DNA from: Spirosoma foliorum
Lineage (GTDB): Bacteria > Bacteroidota > Bacteroidia > Cytophagales > Spirosomataceae
Assembly: GCF_014117325.1 (NCBI RefSeq)
Contig: NZ_CP059732.1
Coordinates: 1,364,001-1,428,000 of the forward strand
Direction: 5' to 3'
DNA length: 64,000 nucleotides
Shown here: piece by piece, positions 35,184 through 45,900 of the stretch
How the letters are laid out: the number at the start of each line of letters is the position of its first letter
Numbering within the stretch: the stretch's first letter is position 1
The notes under the pieces: generated by a model
The model's database searches: none
The model's input: only the letters and a program-made list of their open reading frames with translations
What the model was told of the DNA's origin: nothing
Program-made: the position numbers and the translations under genes

Positions 35184-35224
35184 TCGATTGATCCGTAATT
35201 TGATTCAACGCAGTAGGCGGTTTT

Positions 35225-36688
35225 ATGACGCGATTTTTAATATTCCTGGCTATTTTCTGCCCCATTTTTTTTCTTTTTGCTTATAATTCTGGCTACGGAT
35301 ACGATGCGTATGAGTACTTAATTATTGCTCGAACGCTCAACGAAGGCTATAATTTGTACGACTTCATTCCGTCGAAATCATACCTGCTGTATTCCTCCAC
35401 CAGTCTATTGCTGAACCTGTTAGGGGGCTATAATCACCTGAGTGTGTCGGCGTTGATTACACTATTGGCAACCGGCGTGCTGGTGTCGGCCTGGCGTGCT
35501 GCGCGCATGTTTGGCGAGCGAACCGCTTTATTTACGGTAATACTAACGGCCGCCTGTTGCTGCTTTATGGAAATGAATTTCCTGGAGCCAGAAAGTTGGG
35601 TCGCTATTTTTGGTCTGAATGCCTTTACCATAGCCGTTAAAAATAATGGCAGGCAGAATTGGCGATGGCTCAGTGCAGGTATTTTGCTTGGCTTGGCCAT
35701 GTGTTTCAAAAGCGTGGCGGCATTTTATCTGGTAGGCTTTGGGGCGTTTATACTCCTGCTGTGTTTAACAGGTCGGATAAACTTCTGGCAAATGGTTGGC
35801 CGGGGCATGTTAGTACTGGCTGGTTTTGCTGTGCCATTGCTCCTGTCGATGCTCTATTTTTACGCCACCAATCGGTTAGAGGCTCACCTGGAGTGGACGT
35901 ATGTTTATCCGTTTGGCGGGTATCCGTCCCATACGCTGTTTCTGACCAAGTTTTTAATTAAGTTAAGCTGGCTTCTTCTGCTTTTGCTGATCTCATTCAT
36001 CCTCGTTTTTCAACAGCCTTATCGGGAAATCTATCAAAAGACACCGGCCTTGTGGCTGGCTTTGCTGTTAGCGGGTTTTGCCTGTGTTACGATGTTGAAA
36101 ACGCAGGCAAGTCATTACTTTTTTCAGGCTTCCGTATTTTTTGTCCTACACCTGGGCTTCATGGCCGATCAATGGTTGGCGCACTACGAAGCTCGTCGTC
36201 AGCAGGTTTCATACTGGCAAGCCCTCATAGGCGTTGGTGGTATGGGTTTACTTTTATTGGTGAGCTTGTTGCTTTATCGCCCGAATACCGTCAAACGATT
36301 GGTAACGATTAGAGACTATCAGGATGAAGAAGCGGCTGGCGCATTTATTCGGGAGAAAGCAGGGCCAAATGGACACGTGCTGATCTTCGATATGGCGATG
36401 CCTTTATATTATCTATCGGATCGGGAGCCGAATGTACCGTTTATTTTTACTGAAATGCAGGTAACGCATTATCTGGAATCACATCCCGACACCTACGGGA
36501 AGGCCCTGGCCGATACCAGTCTGAAATTTGTCATTTTTGGCAACCGATCGAGTGTGATAGATGATAGTACGGCGCTCAATACTCCGGCTAACGTTCACGC
36601 GATCGGGCAATTACGCGCTGGTCTGCAAAAAGACTTTGTGCGCGTTGAAGACCCCCGTTTCCCGCTACCCTACTGGCGAAGAAAGTAA
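35225..36688 (+). CDS. GT-C (PMT/ArnT-like, GT39/GT83 type) membrane glycosyltransferase
   Basis: A 487-residue protein with about ten to twelve membrane helices and a C-terminal extracytoplasmic domain (about residues 370-487). The short N-terminal loop after helix 1 carries an acidic YGYDAYEY motif (residues 25-32), typical of the GT-C aspartate that binds the polyprenyl-phosphate sugar. The enzyme should transfer a sugar from a lipid carrier to an acceptor in the periplasm. The next gene, 28 bases downstream, encodes a DPM1-like enzyme that could supply that carrier. Acceptor unknown. Confidence 0.8.
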   Translation: MTRFLIFLAIFCPIFFLFAYNSGYGYDAYEYLIIARTLNEGYNLYDFIPSKSYLLYSSTSLLLNLLGGYNHLSVSALITLLATGVLVSAWRAARMFGERTALFTVILTAACCCFMEMNFLEPESWVAIFGLNAFTIAVKNNGRQNWRWLSAGILLGLAMCFKSVAAFYLVGFGAFILLLCLTGRINFWQMVGRGMLVLAGFAVPLLLSMLYFYATNRLEAHLEWTYVYPFGGYPSHTLFLTKFLIKLSWLLLLLLISFILVFQQPYREIYQKTPALWLALLLAGFACVTMLKTQASHYFFQASVFFVLHLGFMADQWLAHYEARRQQVSYWQALIGVGGMGLLLLVSLLLYRPNTVKRLVTIRDYQDEEAAGAFIREKAGPNGHVLIFDMAMPLYYLSDREPNVPFIFTEMQVTHYLESHPDTYGKALADTSLKFVIFGNRSSVIDDSTALNTPANVHAIGQLRAGLQKDFVRVEDPRFPLPYWRRK

Positions 36689-36716
36689 ACCCATCGTTTT
36701 CGCTTATATTTGCTTT

Positions 36717-37400
36717 ATGCTGCTATCTGTTTTGATTCCTGCTTACAACGAGATTAATAATATTGATACACTCCTCGAAAAAGTTCAGGCTGTTCCATTA
36801 GCGAAAGAAATTATTATTGTTGACGATGGCTCTACGGATGGTACGCGTGAACGCTTGAACACGTATCGATCAGTACCGAACATTCAGGTTATCTTTCACG
36901 AGCATAATCAGGGGAAAGGGGCTGCTATTCGCACGGCAATTCAGCATATGACGGGTAGTATTGCCATTGTTCAGGATGCCGATCTGGAGTATGAACCAAT
37001 GGATTATCCGGCATTGATTCAGCCGATTGTTGATGGTAAAGAGAAGGTAATTTATGGGTCCCGATTTCTGAAACCCGAAAACCGACACTCCTATTATAGT
37101 TTTTATATTGGAGGTCAGGTTGTTACGTTGCTGACCAATATTCTCTTCAACCAACGACTCACCGACGAACCGACCTGCTATAAGGTATTCGACACCAACT
37201 TCCTGCGATCTATTCCGCTCGAATGTACTCGCTTTGAATTTTGTCCCGAAGTGACCGCCAAAGTAGCAAAGCGAGGCATTCGTATTAAAGAGTTACCGAT
37301 TAGTTATTATCCCCGCTCTATTGCCGAAGGGAAAAAAATCTCGTGGCTGGATGGTATCGAAGCGATTTGGGTACTTCTGAAATACCGAATTGTGAAGTAA
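36717..37400 (+). CDS. Polyprenyl-phosphate glycosyltransferase (GT2, DPM1-like)
   Basis: 227 residues from ATG 36717; the longer open frame upstream overlaps the GT-C gene and is not expected to be coding. GT-A fold with LIPAYNEINNIDTL, donor-binding IIVDDGSTDGT, DXD-like QDADLEY, and ISYYPRSIAEGKKI near the end. No membrane segment, as in dolichol-phosphate mannose synthase-type enzymes. It would form polyprenyl-phosphate sugar from an NDP-sugar. Being directly downstream of the GT-C gene suggests they form a donor-transfer pair. Confidence 0.92.
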   Translation: MLLSVLIPAYNEINNIDTLLEKVQAVPLAKEIIIVDDGSTDGTRERLNTYRSVPNIQVIFHEHNQGKGAAIRTAIQHMTGSIAIVQDADLEYEPMDYPALIQPIVDGKEKVIYGSRFLKPENRHSYYSFYIGGQVVTLLTNILFNQRLTDEPTCYKVFDTNFLRSIPLECTRFEFCPEVTAKVAKRGIRIKELPISYYPRSIAEGKKISWLDGIEAIWVLLKYRIVK

Positions 37401-37413
37401 TTATAGGGTTATG

Positions 37414-37488
37414 AATAGTCAAGAGTGGTCAGGTATTGTCAAGGATTGTTTATAGACTCCAGACAATGCCTGACCACTCTTGACTATT
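37414..37488. repeat. 27-bp inverted repeat between convergent genes
   Basis: Arms 37414-37440 and 37462-37488 (aatagtcaagagtggtcagg type) pair with a single T/C difference that is a U-G pair on the plus strand. It lies between the GT2 stop and the RluA-type gene end and probably terminates both. Confidence 0.8.
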
Positions 37489-37503
37489 TATGGCCATCCT
37501 TGA

Positions 37504-38427
37504 CTATTCCTCAATCCGCTCCTTCATCATATTTACAAAAGCTCGGGGAATAGGAGCATCGAAACGCATAGCCTCGCCCGTTATCGGGTGTTCAAAGGCT
37601 AGTACTTCGGCGTGTAAACCCAGTCGGCCAATCGGATCGGTAGATGCTCCATATTTGGCATCGCCCACAATAGGATGGCCAATGTCCTGCATGTGCACCC
37701 GAATCTGATTTTTTCGGCCGGTTTCCAGCTCTAGCTCCAGCAACGAATACCCTTGGTTGGATTTTAAAACCTTGTAGTTCGTGATGGACAGTTGTCCGTT
37801 ATCGGGATTCTGGCTCGAATAGACGATCAGCGCTTTACTTTCACGCAGGAAGGAGGTAACCGTGCCAGTTGGTGGTTCAGGTACGCCTTCAACCAAAGCT
37901 ACGTAAGTCCGCTCCTTAGTAGTTGCATTCCATGACTCCTGCATCAGCCTCTGCACTTTCTCGCTTTTGGCAAACATCATAACGCCCGACGTCTCGCGAT
38001 CGAGCCGGTGGATGATAAATATTTTGTTTTTGGGATTCTCTTTCTTGAGGTAATCACTCAAAATGCCATAGGCAGTACGGTCCCGCTCTTTGTTCGTTGC
38101 CATCGAGAGCAGCCCGGCCTGTTTGTTAATGACAATAATACTTGGGTCTTCGTATAGAATGGTCAATCCCCGGTATTGCGTGGTTTGAGGGGCACGATTA
38201 GCGGCTACAGTCACAATTTGCCCGGCTCTCAGCGGATGATTAAACTGCGTGAACACTTTACCATCAACGAGAATTTGCTTGTTACTGAGCAACGATTTGA
38301 TGTTGTTCCGATTCTTATGAGGTAACTGGGCAATTAGAAACGCCATTAGCTGAATCGGCTCTGCGACAGTCAGTTTACTATCAGTACGTTGGCCGCGCTG
38401 TCGGCGAGGCTTGTCGGTATTCTCCAT
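37504..38427 (-). CDS. RluA-family rRNA pseudouridine synthase
   Basis: A 307-residue protein. An N-terminal S4-like RNA-binding region (residues 25-85, AFLIAQLPHKNRNNIKSLL) precedes the catalytic domain with the signature HRLDRETSGVMMFAKS, whose Asp is the nucleophile, and GRKNQIRVHMQDIGHPIVGD (motif of RluA/C/D). The enzyme isomerises uridine to pseudouridine in rRNA. Bacteria usually carry several paralogues, so which site it modifies cannot be told. Confidence 0.93.
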   Translation of the reverse strand: MENTDKPRRQRGQRTDSKLTVAEPIQLMAFLIAQLPHKNRNNIKSLLSNKQILVDGKVFTQFNHPLRAGQIVTVAANRAPQTTQYRGLTILYEDPSIIVINKQAGLLSMATNKERDRTAYGILSDYLKKENPKNKIFIIHRLDRETSGVMMFAKSEKVQRLMQESWNATTKERTYVALVEGVPEPPTGTVTSFLRESKALIVYSSQNPDNGQLSITNYKVLKSNQGYSLLELELETGRKNQIRVHMQDIGHPIVGDAKYGASTDPIGRLGLHAEVLAFEHPITGEAMRFDAPIPRAFVNMMKERIEE

Positions 38428-38837
38428 ACGACAAAGGTACGGTTTCCTGTGCGATCTTATTTGTCATGGCTCCTTATTAAAACAAAACTGCTGATCTGTT
38501 AGCCGACAAGGATGAAGGAGCAGACGCCTTTCTAACTATAAATATGTGTCCACTTGCTCTGAATATAGAGTGCCAATTTCCCGAACCTTGGCCTTTCGCT
38601 CATAATGTTTTTTGCTTCTTTTTGATTATTAGGCAGTTATAGTTGCTCGTTTATTTGAACATTCTATTACATGTTAAGATGTTCAATTCTGGCATAAAAT
38701 TGGCTATTGTGTTTAACGATTTCGCAAATAGTTCAAACATAATATTATAGATAAGGGAATAGCTTCTATAACAGATTTTAACTAGAAGGTATTGGTTTAC
38801 TTGACGTTTGTGTATGGTGCATGTTTATAGCTTATTT
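38428..38837. other. AT-rich gap upstream of the first giant adhesin
   Basis: About 400 bp between the RluA gene start and the adhesin. It must hold the adhesin promoter; no exact TTTG-N20-TAnnTTTG match is seen. The last 24 bases could belong to the adhesin if translation began at ATG 38814. Confidence 0.45.
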
Positions 38838-41800
38838 ATGGCGTTGCCAAGCTGCTTAAAACGAGCTTGGCTATGTATACTGGTCTGCCTACTCGGGCAA
38901 CTTGTATATATGCCTACGGCTACTGCAACGCACTTTCGGTATGGCAACCTTAGTTGGCGACAATTACCGTCTGATGCAACCGGCCGAACTATTGAGTTTA
39001 AGCTCACCATGGGGTTCCGGCTGAGTTATAGTAATTTCTCCCCCACACCAACCGTTGGTTCTACCGTTAGTAATGCCAATGCCAACGGAAGTGCCGCCTT
39101 TACCTATGGCGATGGCACGACGACCACAGCGTTCAATTTTACGGTAACTTCGGTTAATACAGCAGACGATTATTTTTATGCTGAAGCTATATTAACAAAG
39201 ACATACTCAACAACAGGAAACTTTACCGCCTTTATTGAGGCAAGCGCACGGCTTAGTACGTTGCAGAATAATGGCGATGGCCGTTATCGAATCAACTCGT
39301 TGGTTAACGTCGGTGCTGCCAATGCCAACCTGCCACCAGCATCAACCTTACCGCCAATTGTCAATCTACCGTTTAATCAGTCTGCGGCTACGTTTACAGT
39401 GCCCGCCACTGATCCAGATGGCAACCCGCTTACGTTCAGTCTGGCAACTGCCGCCGATCTGGGCGCAACATCGTATACGTTTACTCAGCCAACCAATTTT
39501 TCTATATCATCCAGTGGCGTAGCCACATTCGACACGCGGTCGCCGAAAGCAGTTGGGCAGTTATACAATGCGATCATAAAAATATCCGACGGCAAGTCGT
39601 TTGTCATTGTTGACTTCATTATTAAAATCGTTGCTGCCAGTGATCCGCCCGTCTTTGTGTATGGGGGCATTACGCCCGCAAATAATTCGGCAATACAGAC
39701 GTATGTAGGTTGTCCAATCAATTTTAATGTTCGGGCAACAGACACTGATCCAACCAGTAATACCATTACGCTTCAGGGGGTGGGTTTGCCATCGGGGGCT
39801 ACATTCTCGCCTGTCACAGGTTCAAATACGGTAACTTCTGCCTTTAGTTTTAATCCTACCACCGAGGGAACGTCGGTTACGTCGTTCTATGCACAGGATA
39901 ATATTGGTAATCAGGCAATAACGTCGGTTACGTTTCGAGTCCTTCAACCACTCTTAACGGCTAATGCTTCGCTGGTTTGTGTGGGTAGTACGATTAGTCT
40001 GACGGCTACGCCTGGTACAAGTGCTTCAGGCGTAACAAATTATACGTTCAGAGGGCCGAATGGTGTGATTGGCTCAACGAGTACTACAAACACCGTGACT
40101 ATTAGCGGACTGGCAGCGGGCGTATATAATTTTAGTGTTACAACCACTAATTCTCTCAATTCAAACACCGCCTGTACCAGCACAGCTGTTACATCAGTAA
40201 CCGTCGATGCTCCCCCTACAGTTTCACTGACTAATTCAGGAACACTAACCTGTGCAGTAACCAGTGTTACGTTGACAGCAACTAGCAGCACTGTCCCAAC
40301 TTCGTATGCGTTTACCGGGCCAGGTCTAAGTCAGACGGGTACGGCAAATACAGCAGTCGTTACGCAGCCGGGAACCTATACGGTTTTAGTAACGACGCCC
40401 AGTGGTTGTACGGCAGTAGCCACTACAACCGTGGTCAGCAATACGGCTACACCAGCTACTCCTACGGTTAGTCTGATACAACCTAGTTGTACGCTTGCCA
40501 CGGGTACCATTACCGTTACAGCACCCACGGGGGCGGGTTTAACGTATAGTATCAACGGTACAACTTACACCAATACAACAGGTGTGTTCACGGGTGTCGC
40601 AGCTGGAACCTATGCGGTGACGGTTCGCAATACAAGTAGTGGATGTACATCTCCCGCTACGTCGGTAACGATAACTGCGCAACCTGCAACACCGGCAGCT
40701 CCGACGGTTGTAACGACTCAGCCAACATGTACGCTGCCAACCGGTACGATCACTATCACAGCGCCAATAGGGACAGGACTGACGTATAGCATAGATGGTG
40801 TAAACTATGTGTCGTCTCTAGTATTTTTAGGCGTTACGCCTGGAACGTATGCCGTGACGGTCCGCAACAGCAGTGGGTGTACGTCTGCGGTTACCAGTGC
40901 AAGCGTAAATGGAGCCTTACTAGCCTCACCAGCTCCAACGGTAAGTGTGACTTCACAACCCAACTGTCTGACGGCTACAGGTATCATTACCATCACAGCG
41001 CCCACCGGAACGGGATTTTCATACAGCATCGATGGGTCAACCTACACCAACACGACGGGTGTGTTCACGGGCGTCGCTCCGGGTGTATATGCGGTGACTG
41101 ACCGAAATGGTCTAGGCTGTATTTCTACCGCGACCTCAGTTACCGTGAATGCACAGCCCTCCACGCCCGTGGCTCCCACGGTAAGCGTGACTTCGCAGCC
41201 CAACTGTCTGACGGCCACCGGAACGATCACTATTACTGCCCCCACGGGAACGGGACTGACTTACAGTATTGATGGTACGACCTACACGAATACGACCGGA
41301 ACGTTCACTGGTGTGGCTGCGGGCACGTATGCGGTAACGGTTCGCAACAGCAGCGGTTGTACTTCGGCTGCCACATCGGTAACGGTGAACGCTCAACCAC
41401 CTACACCTGTGGCCCCAACGGTAAGCGTGACTTCGCAACCCAACTGTCTGACGGCTACAGGAACGATTACGATCACAGCGCCCACAGGGACTGGACTCAC
41501 ATATAGCATTGATGGCACGACCTACACCAACACTACTGGCTCATTTACGGGCGTTGCTGCCGGGACTTACGTGGTGACAGTCCGTAACAGCAGTGGCTGT
41601 ACATCGGCTGCCACATCGGTAACGGTGACCGCCCAGCCACCCACGCCAACTGCTCCCACCGTGAGCGTGACGGCTCAACCTAACTGTCTAACCGCCACAG
41701 GTACCATTACCGTTACGGCACCGACCGGAACAGGGCTCACTTATAGCATTGACGGCACGAGTTACACGAATACGACAGGCGTGTTCACGGGCGTTGTCGC

Positions 41801-42926
41801 AGGGGCTTATGCGGTAACGGTGCGTAACAATAGCGGCTGTACGTCGGCTGCCACCTCCGTGACGGTGACGGCTCAACCGCCCACGCCCGCAGCTCCGACG
41901 GTGAGCGTATCGGCTCAACCCAACTGTTTGACGGCCACGGGAACGATTACCATTACAGCGCCGACTGGCACGGGCTTGACGTACAGCATTGATGGTACCA
42001 CGTATACGAATACAACGGGGTCATTTGCAGGTGTTGCCGCCGGGACTTACGCGGTAACGGTCCGCAACAACAGTGGTTGTACTTCGGCGGCTACCTCTGT
42101 GACGGTGAATGCCCAACCGCCCACGCCCGCAGCACCAACGGTAAGCGTGACTTCGCAACCCAACTGTCTTACCGCTACAGGCACTATTACCATTACTGCA
42201 CCTACGGGAACAGGACTTACATACAGTATTAATGGCACTACGTACATAAATACGACAGGTGTGTTCACGGGCGTTGCTGCCGGCACCTACGCAGTAACGG
42301 TTCGCAACAGCAATGGCTGTACGTCTGCCGCTACCTCCGTGACGGTGAATTCACAGCCTCCTACACCAGTCTTGACATTAAACTCAGTTTCAATCTGTGC
42401 GGGTTCATCTACAACCTTATCTGTAGGAGGCTGTACGGGTGGGACTTTACTTTGGTCAACAGGCGACAATACCACGTCTATTGTCGTCGCTCCAGTTGTC
42501 ACAACAACCTATTCCGCTACTTGTACGAACACGTCGGGTTGTATCGCTTCAGTTTCTGCGACTGTAACGATACGTCCTACTCCCACATTTACAAGCATAC
42601 CTACTGTTACAGCAGCTACCTGCAATGGGGCTACGGCTACGAACACGGCTCACATTGACTTTACGACGTTGCAGAATACCGAGCGCGCCGATATCTCTTT
42701 AGGGACAACTTATTCAGGGGCGGCATACGGAGCGCCAAGTAATAAAGTAGTGACTAGTGGAGCGGTTAGCTTTGGTAGCCTGCCTAATCCAGCTTCCAGC
42801 CAGGCATATACTATTCGATTGTTCAGCGGATCGGGGAGTTGTTTTGTCGATGTTGGTGCGCGGCTTGATCCCGTGAATTGTCAGTGCCCATCACCGTCTT
42901 GTGTCATCGTTACGATTGCCCCTTAA
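38838..42926 (+). CDS. Giant SprB-like repeat adhesin with CxCPxPxC end
   Basis: About 1,362 residues from ATG 38838 (ATG 38814 is an alternative). The signal peptide ends in ATAT before THFRYGNLSWRQL. The order is: N-terminal beta domain with cadherin-like motifs (residues 30-280), Ig-like segments (280-530), about eight 80-residue repeats (40441-42366; core QPNCLTATGTITITAPTGTG and YAVTVRNSSGCTSAATSVTV), an Ig-like spacer, and a C-terminal region of about 110 residues ending CQCPSPSCVIVTIAP. Paired cysteines per repeat suggest disulfides. A surface adhesin is likely; it lacks the CHU_C sorting domain and the C-terminal region may replace it. Partner gene follows 67 bases on. Confidence 0.85.
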   Translation: MALPSCLKRAWLCILVCLLGQLVYMPTATATHFRYGNLSWRQLPSDATGRTIEFKLTMGFRLSYSNFSPTPTVGSTVSNANANGSAAFTYGDGTTTTAFNFTVTSVNTADDYFYAEAILTKTYSTTGNFTAFIEASARLSTLQNNGDGRYRINSLVNVGAANANLPPASTLPPIVNLPFNQSAATFTVPATDPDGNPLTFSLATAADLGATSYTFTQPTNFSISSSGVATFDTRSPKAVGQLYNAIIKISDGKSFVIVDFIIKIVAASDPPVFVYGGITPANNSAIQTYVGCPINFNVRATDTDPTSNTITLQGVGLPSGATFSPVTGSNTVTSAFSFNPTTEGTSVTSFYAQDNIGNQAITSVTFRVLQPLLTANASLVCVGSTISLTATPGTSASGVTNYTFRGPNGVIGSTSTTNTVTISGLAAGVYNFSVTTTNSLNSNTACTSTAVTSVTVDAPPTVSLTNSGTLTCAVTSVTLTATSSTVPTSYAFTGPGLSQTGTANTAVVTQPGTYTVLVTTPSGCTAVATTTVVSNTATPATPTVSLIQPSCTLATGTITVTAPTGAGLTYSINGTTYTNTTGVFTGVAAGTYAVTVRNTSSGCTSPATSVTITAQPATPAAPTVVTTQPTCTLPTGTITITAPIGTGLTYSIDGVNYVSSLVFLGVTPGTYAVTVRNSSGCTSAVTSASVNGALLASPAPTVSVTSQPNCLTATGIITITAPTGTGFSYSIDGSTYTNTTGVFTGVAPGVYAVTDRNGLGCISTATSVTVNAQPSTPVAPTVSVTSQPNCLTATGTITITAPTGTGLTYSIDGTTYTNTTGTFTGVAAGTYAVTVRNSSGCTSAATSVTVNAQPPTPVAPTVSVTSQPNCLTATGTITITAPTGTGLTYSIDGTTYTNTTGSFTGVAAGTYVVTVRNSSGCTSAATSVTVTAQPPTPTAPTVSVTAQPNCLTATGTITVTAPTGTGLTYSIDGTSYTNTTGVFTGVVAGAYAVTVRNNSGCTSAATSVTVTAQPPTPAAPTVSVSAQPNCLTATGTITITAPTGTGLTYSIDGTTYTNTTGSFAGVAAGTYAVTVRNNSGCTSAATSVTVNAQPPTPAAPTVSVTSQPNCLTATGTITITAPTGTGLTYSINGTTYINTTGVFTGVAAGTYAVTVRNSNGCTSAATSVTVNSQPPTPVLTLNSVSICAGSSTTLSVGGCTGGTLLWSTGDNTTSIVVAPVVTTTYSATCTNTSGCIASVSATVTIRPTPTFTSIPTVTAATCNGATATNTAHIDFTTLQNTERADISLGTTYSGAAYGAPSNKVVTSGAVSFGSLPNPASSQAYTIRLFSGSGSCFVDVGARLDPVNCQCPSPSCVIVTIAP
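40441..42366 (+). repeat. Tandem array of about eight 240-bp coding repeats
   Basis: Repeats at 240-base spacing encode 80 residues each, with the conserved start of each unit recurring at 40930, 41170, 41410, 41650, 41890 and 42130. The first two and third copies are most diverged; units 4 to 8 are nearly identical in protein while differing at many synonymous sites, which argues against very recent duplication. Confidence 0.9.
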
Positions 42927-42993
42927 TATGAATTAGCTATTTCGAATTTATGGATAAGTGCCTTTTTTGATTCACATCTTACCGCTTGAATTG

Positions 42994-45900
42994 ATGAAAA
43001 AAAATCTACAAATGAATATCCCTCTGCCACTTAGGATGTTGAGACATGTCTGGGTTATTGGCTTACTGCTGATAGTTCAGTTGGTACGGGCAGAAGCTCC
43101 TAACAAGGAGTCGGCTCCGAAACTTTTGGGAATTGGTGATTTTGTATTCCTGGATTATAACCGAAATGGTATTCAGGATGCCGGAGAACCGGGTATTGCT
43201 AACGTAGTTGTTCGACTCTATCAGAGTGGGATACAGCGTGGGCAGACTACAACCAATAGTAGTGGTCAATATTCGTTCGCAACGGGATTGTTGCCCAATA
43301 CAGCTTATGAAGTCAGGATTGCTCCGGGCGATTTTCCTTCAGGCCTGAAATTGACCAGTTACCATCAAGGGAGCAACCAGGAAGTGGACAGTGATGCTCA
43401 ACTAGTTGGTGGAAATGCGGTTGTTTTTCTGACGACGAACAGTACCAACACCGCCGATAACTCGTACGATATTGGTTTCGTGGCTGGAAACCCTGATTTA
43501 ATTGTGGCTAAAACCACAGATGTATCGCAAACGACATTAGGTAGTAATGCGACCTTCACGATTCAGGTAACGAATAGCGGGAGTGGGGCGGCTACAAACG
43601 TACAAGTACGTGATACGTTGGACGCTGGATTGGCGTATGTATCGTCATCGCCAGCAGCCACTACAACGACTTTCGGAGGTACTCGAATTTTAGTTTGGAA
43701 TCTGGGTACATTAACCGCAGGGGCGACAACGAATCTGACCGTGACGACTACCACCCGTGCCGAAGGGGTTTTATATAACACCGCTTATGCCACAACGACT
43801 GATACGGAGAATAGTGTAGCAAATAATGCGGGAAGATCTTGTGTAACCGTCCCAATTAAACTATGCGCCGGTGATGATTACGTCGCTAGTTTGCCTGCCC
43901 AATATACGAATGTCCAGTGGTTTAGAAATGGAGGATCGACTCCCGTTGCTACTGGTAATAGCTTTACGATTGTACAGTCGGGGAGCTATACATTTACAAC
44001 AACGGCAAATGTAAGTTGCCCAGCTAATGGATGTTGCCCAATTATTGTCGAGGACGGGCTGGTTCCAACACTGGCGATTACGCCTGCAAGCCCATCTATT
44101 TGTCAGGGACAAAGCACAAACTTGACTGTTTCTGGTTGTACCGGAGGGGCTTTATTATGGAGTGCAAATGCCTCAAACGCCACTACAGCTACTATTCTGG
44201 TATCCCCGACATTGACAACCGTTTATTCTGTAACGTGTACACCAAGCGCGTATGGTACCTGTCCTGGCGTAACTTCTACCACCGTGACAGTGAACCCATC
44301 GGTGACGGCGACCTTATCGAGCATCACGATCTGTAACGGCACCAGCGGTACGTTAGTGGCGGGTGGCGGCACGAACTACCGCTTCTCAGACGGGGTGACC
44401 AGCACGACCAACACCACCGGTACTTTAGTGGTAGCGCCCACCATCAATGGAGCGAACCCTTATTCAGTGACGGTGACCTCAGGCTTCGGCTGTTCAGCAG
44501 TGGCTACGGGCACAGTGACGGTGAACCCATCGGTGACGGCGACCTTATCGAGCATTACGATCTGTAACGGCACGAGTGGCACACTAATCGCCGAAGGGGG
44601 GACCAACTATCGTTTCTTCGATGGCACTACGGTGACCAATAATACCTTGGGCACCTTAGTGGTAGCGCCGACGGTGAACGGTTCGAACCCGTACTCAGTG
44701 ACGGTGACCTCTGGTTTCGGTTGTAGTGCCGTAGCAACAGGCACGGTGACGGTGAACCCATCGGTAACGGCCACCTTGTCAAGCATTACGATCTGTAACG
44801 GCACCAGCGGCACCTTAGTAGCGGGTGGCGGTACCAACTACCGCTTCTCGGATGGGGTGACCAGCACAACCAATACGACGGGTACTTTAGTGGTAGCGCC
44901 CACCATCAATGGAGTAAATCCGTATTCGGTGACGGTGACCTCGGGCTTTGGCTGTTCAGCGGTGGCCACGGGCACAGTGACAGTGAATCCATCCGTGACG
45001 GCGACCTTATCAAGCATCACGATCTGTAACGGCACTAGTGGCACCTTAGTGGCTGGTGGCGGCAGTTCGTACCGTTTCTTCGATGGCACTACGGTGACCA
45101 ATAATACCTCGGGCACCTTAGTGGTGGCACCGACGGTGAACGGGTCTAATCCGTACTCGGTAACGGTGACCTCGGGCTTTGGTTGTTCGGCAGTGGCCAC
45201 AGGCACAGTAACGGTGAACCCATCGGTAACGGCGACCTTATCGAGCATTACGATCTGTAACGGCACCAGCGGTACGTTAGTGGCGGGTGGCGGCACGAAC
45301 TACCGCTTCTCCGACGGGGTGACCAGCACAACCAATACGACGGGTACTTTAGTGGTAGCGCCCACCACCAACGGTGCGAATCCCTACTCAGTAACCGTGA
45401 TTTCGGGGGTAGGCTGTTCAGCGGTGGCCAGTGCGACAGTGACGGTGAACCCATCGGTAACAGCGACCTTATCGAGCATTACGATCTGTAACGGCACGAG
45501 TGGCACACTAATCGCCGAAGGAGGGACCAACTATCGTTTCTTCGATGGCACTACGGTGACCAATAATACCTTCGGGCACTTTAGTGGTAGCGCCGACGGT
45601 GAACGGTTCGAACCCGTACTCAGTGACGGTGACCTCTGGTTTCGGTTGTAGTGCCGTAGCAACAGGCACGGTGACGGTGAACCCGTCAGTGACGGCCACC
45701 TTGTCGAGCATTACGATCTGTAACGGCACCAGCGGCACCTTAGTGGCGGGTGGCGGTACCAACTACCGCTTCTCGGATGGGGTGACCAGCACGACCAACA
45801 CCACCGGCACCTTAGTGGTAGCGCCCACCATCAATGGAGTGAATCCGTATTCGGTAACAGTGACCTCAGGCTTCGGCTGTTCAGCAGTGGCCACGGGCAC

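Larger units (their letters stand above)
34832..35224. other. Intergenic gap holding an inverted repeat and a -7 element
   Basis: Between the divergent TonB receptor and GT39-like genes. It contains the inverted repeat at 35001-35089 and a TACATTTG element at 35176-35183. Otherwise no ORF or RNA gene is seen. Confidence 0.55.

Noticed and set aside
36561..36716. N-terminal extension of the DPM1-like protein
   Set aside because: It overlaps the GT-C gene in another frame and does not resemble the family; ATG 36717 gives a standard N-terminus.
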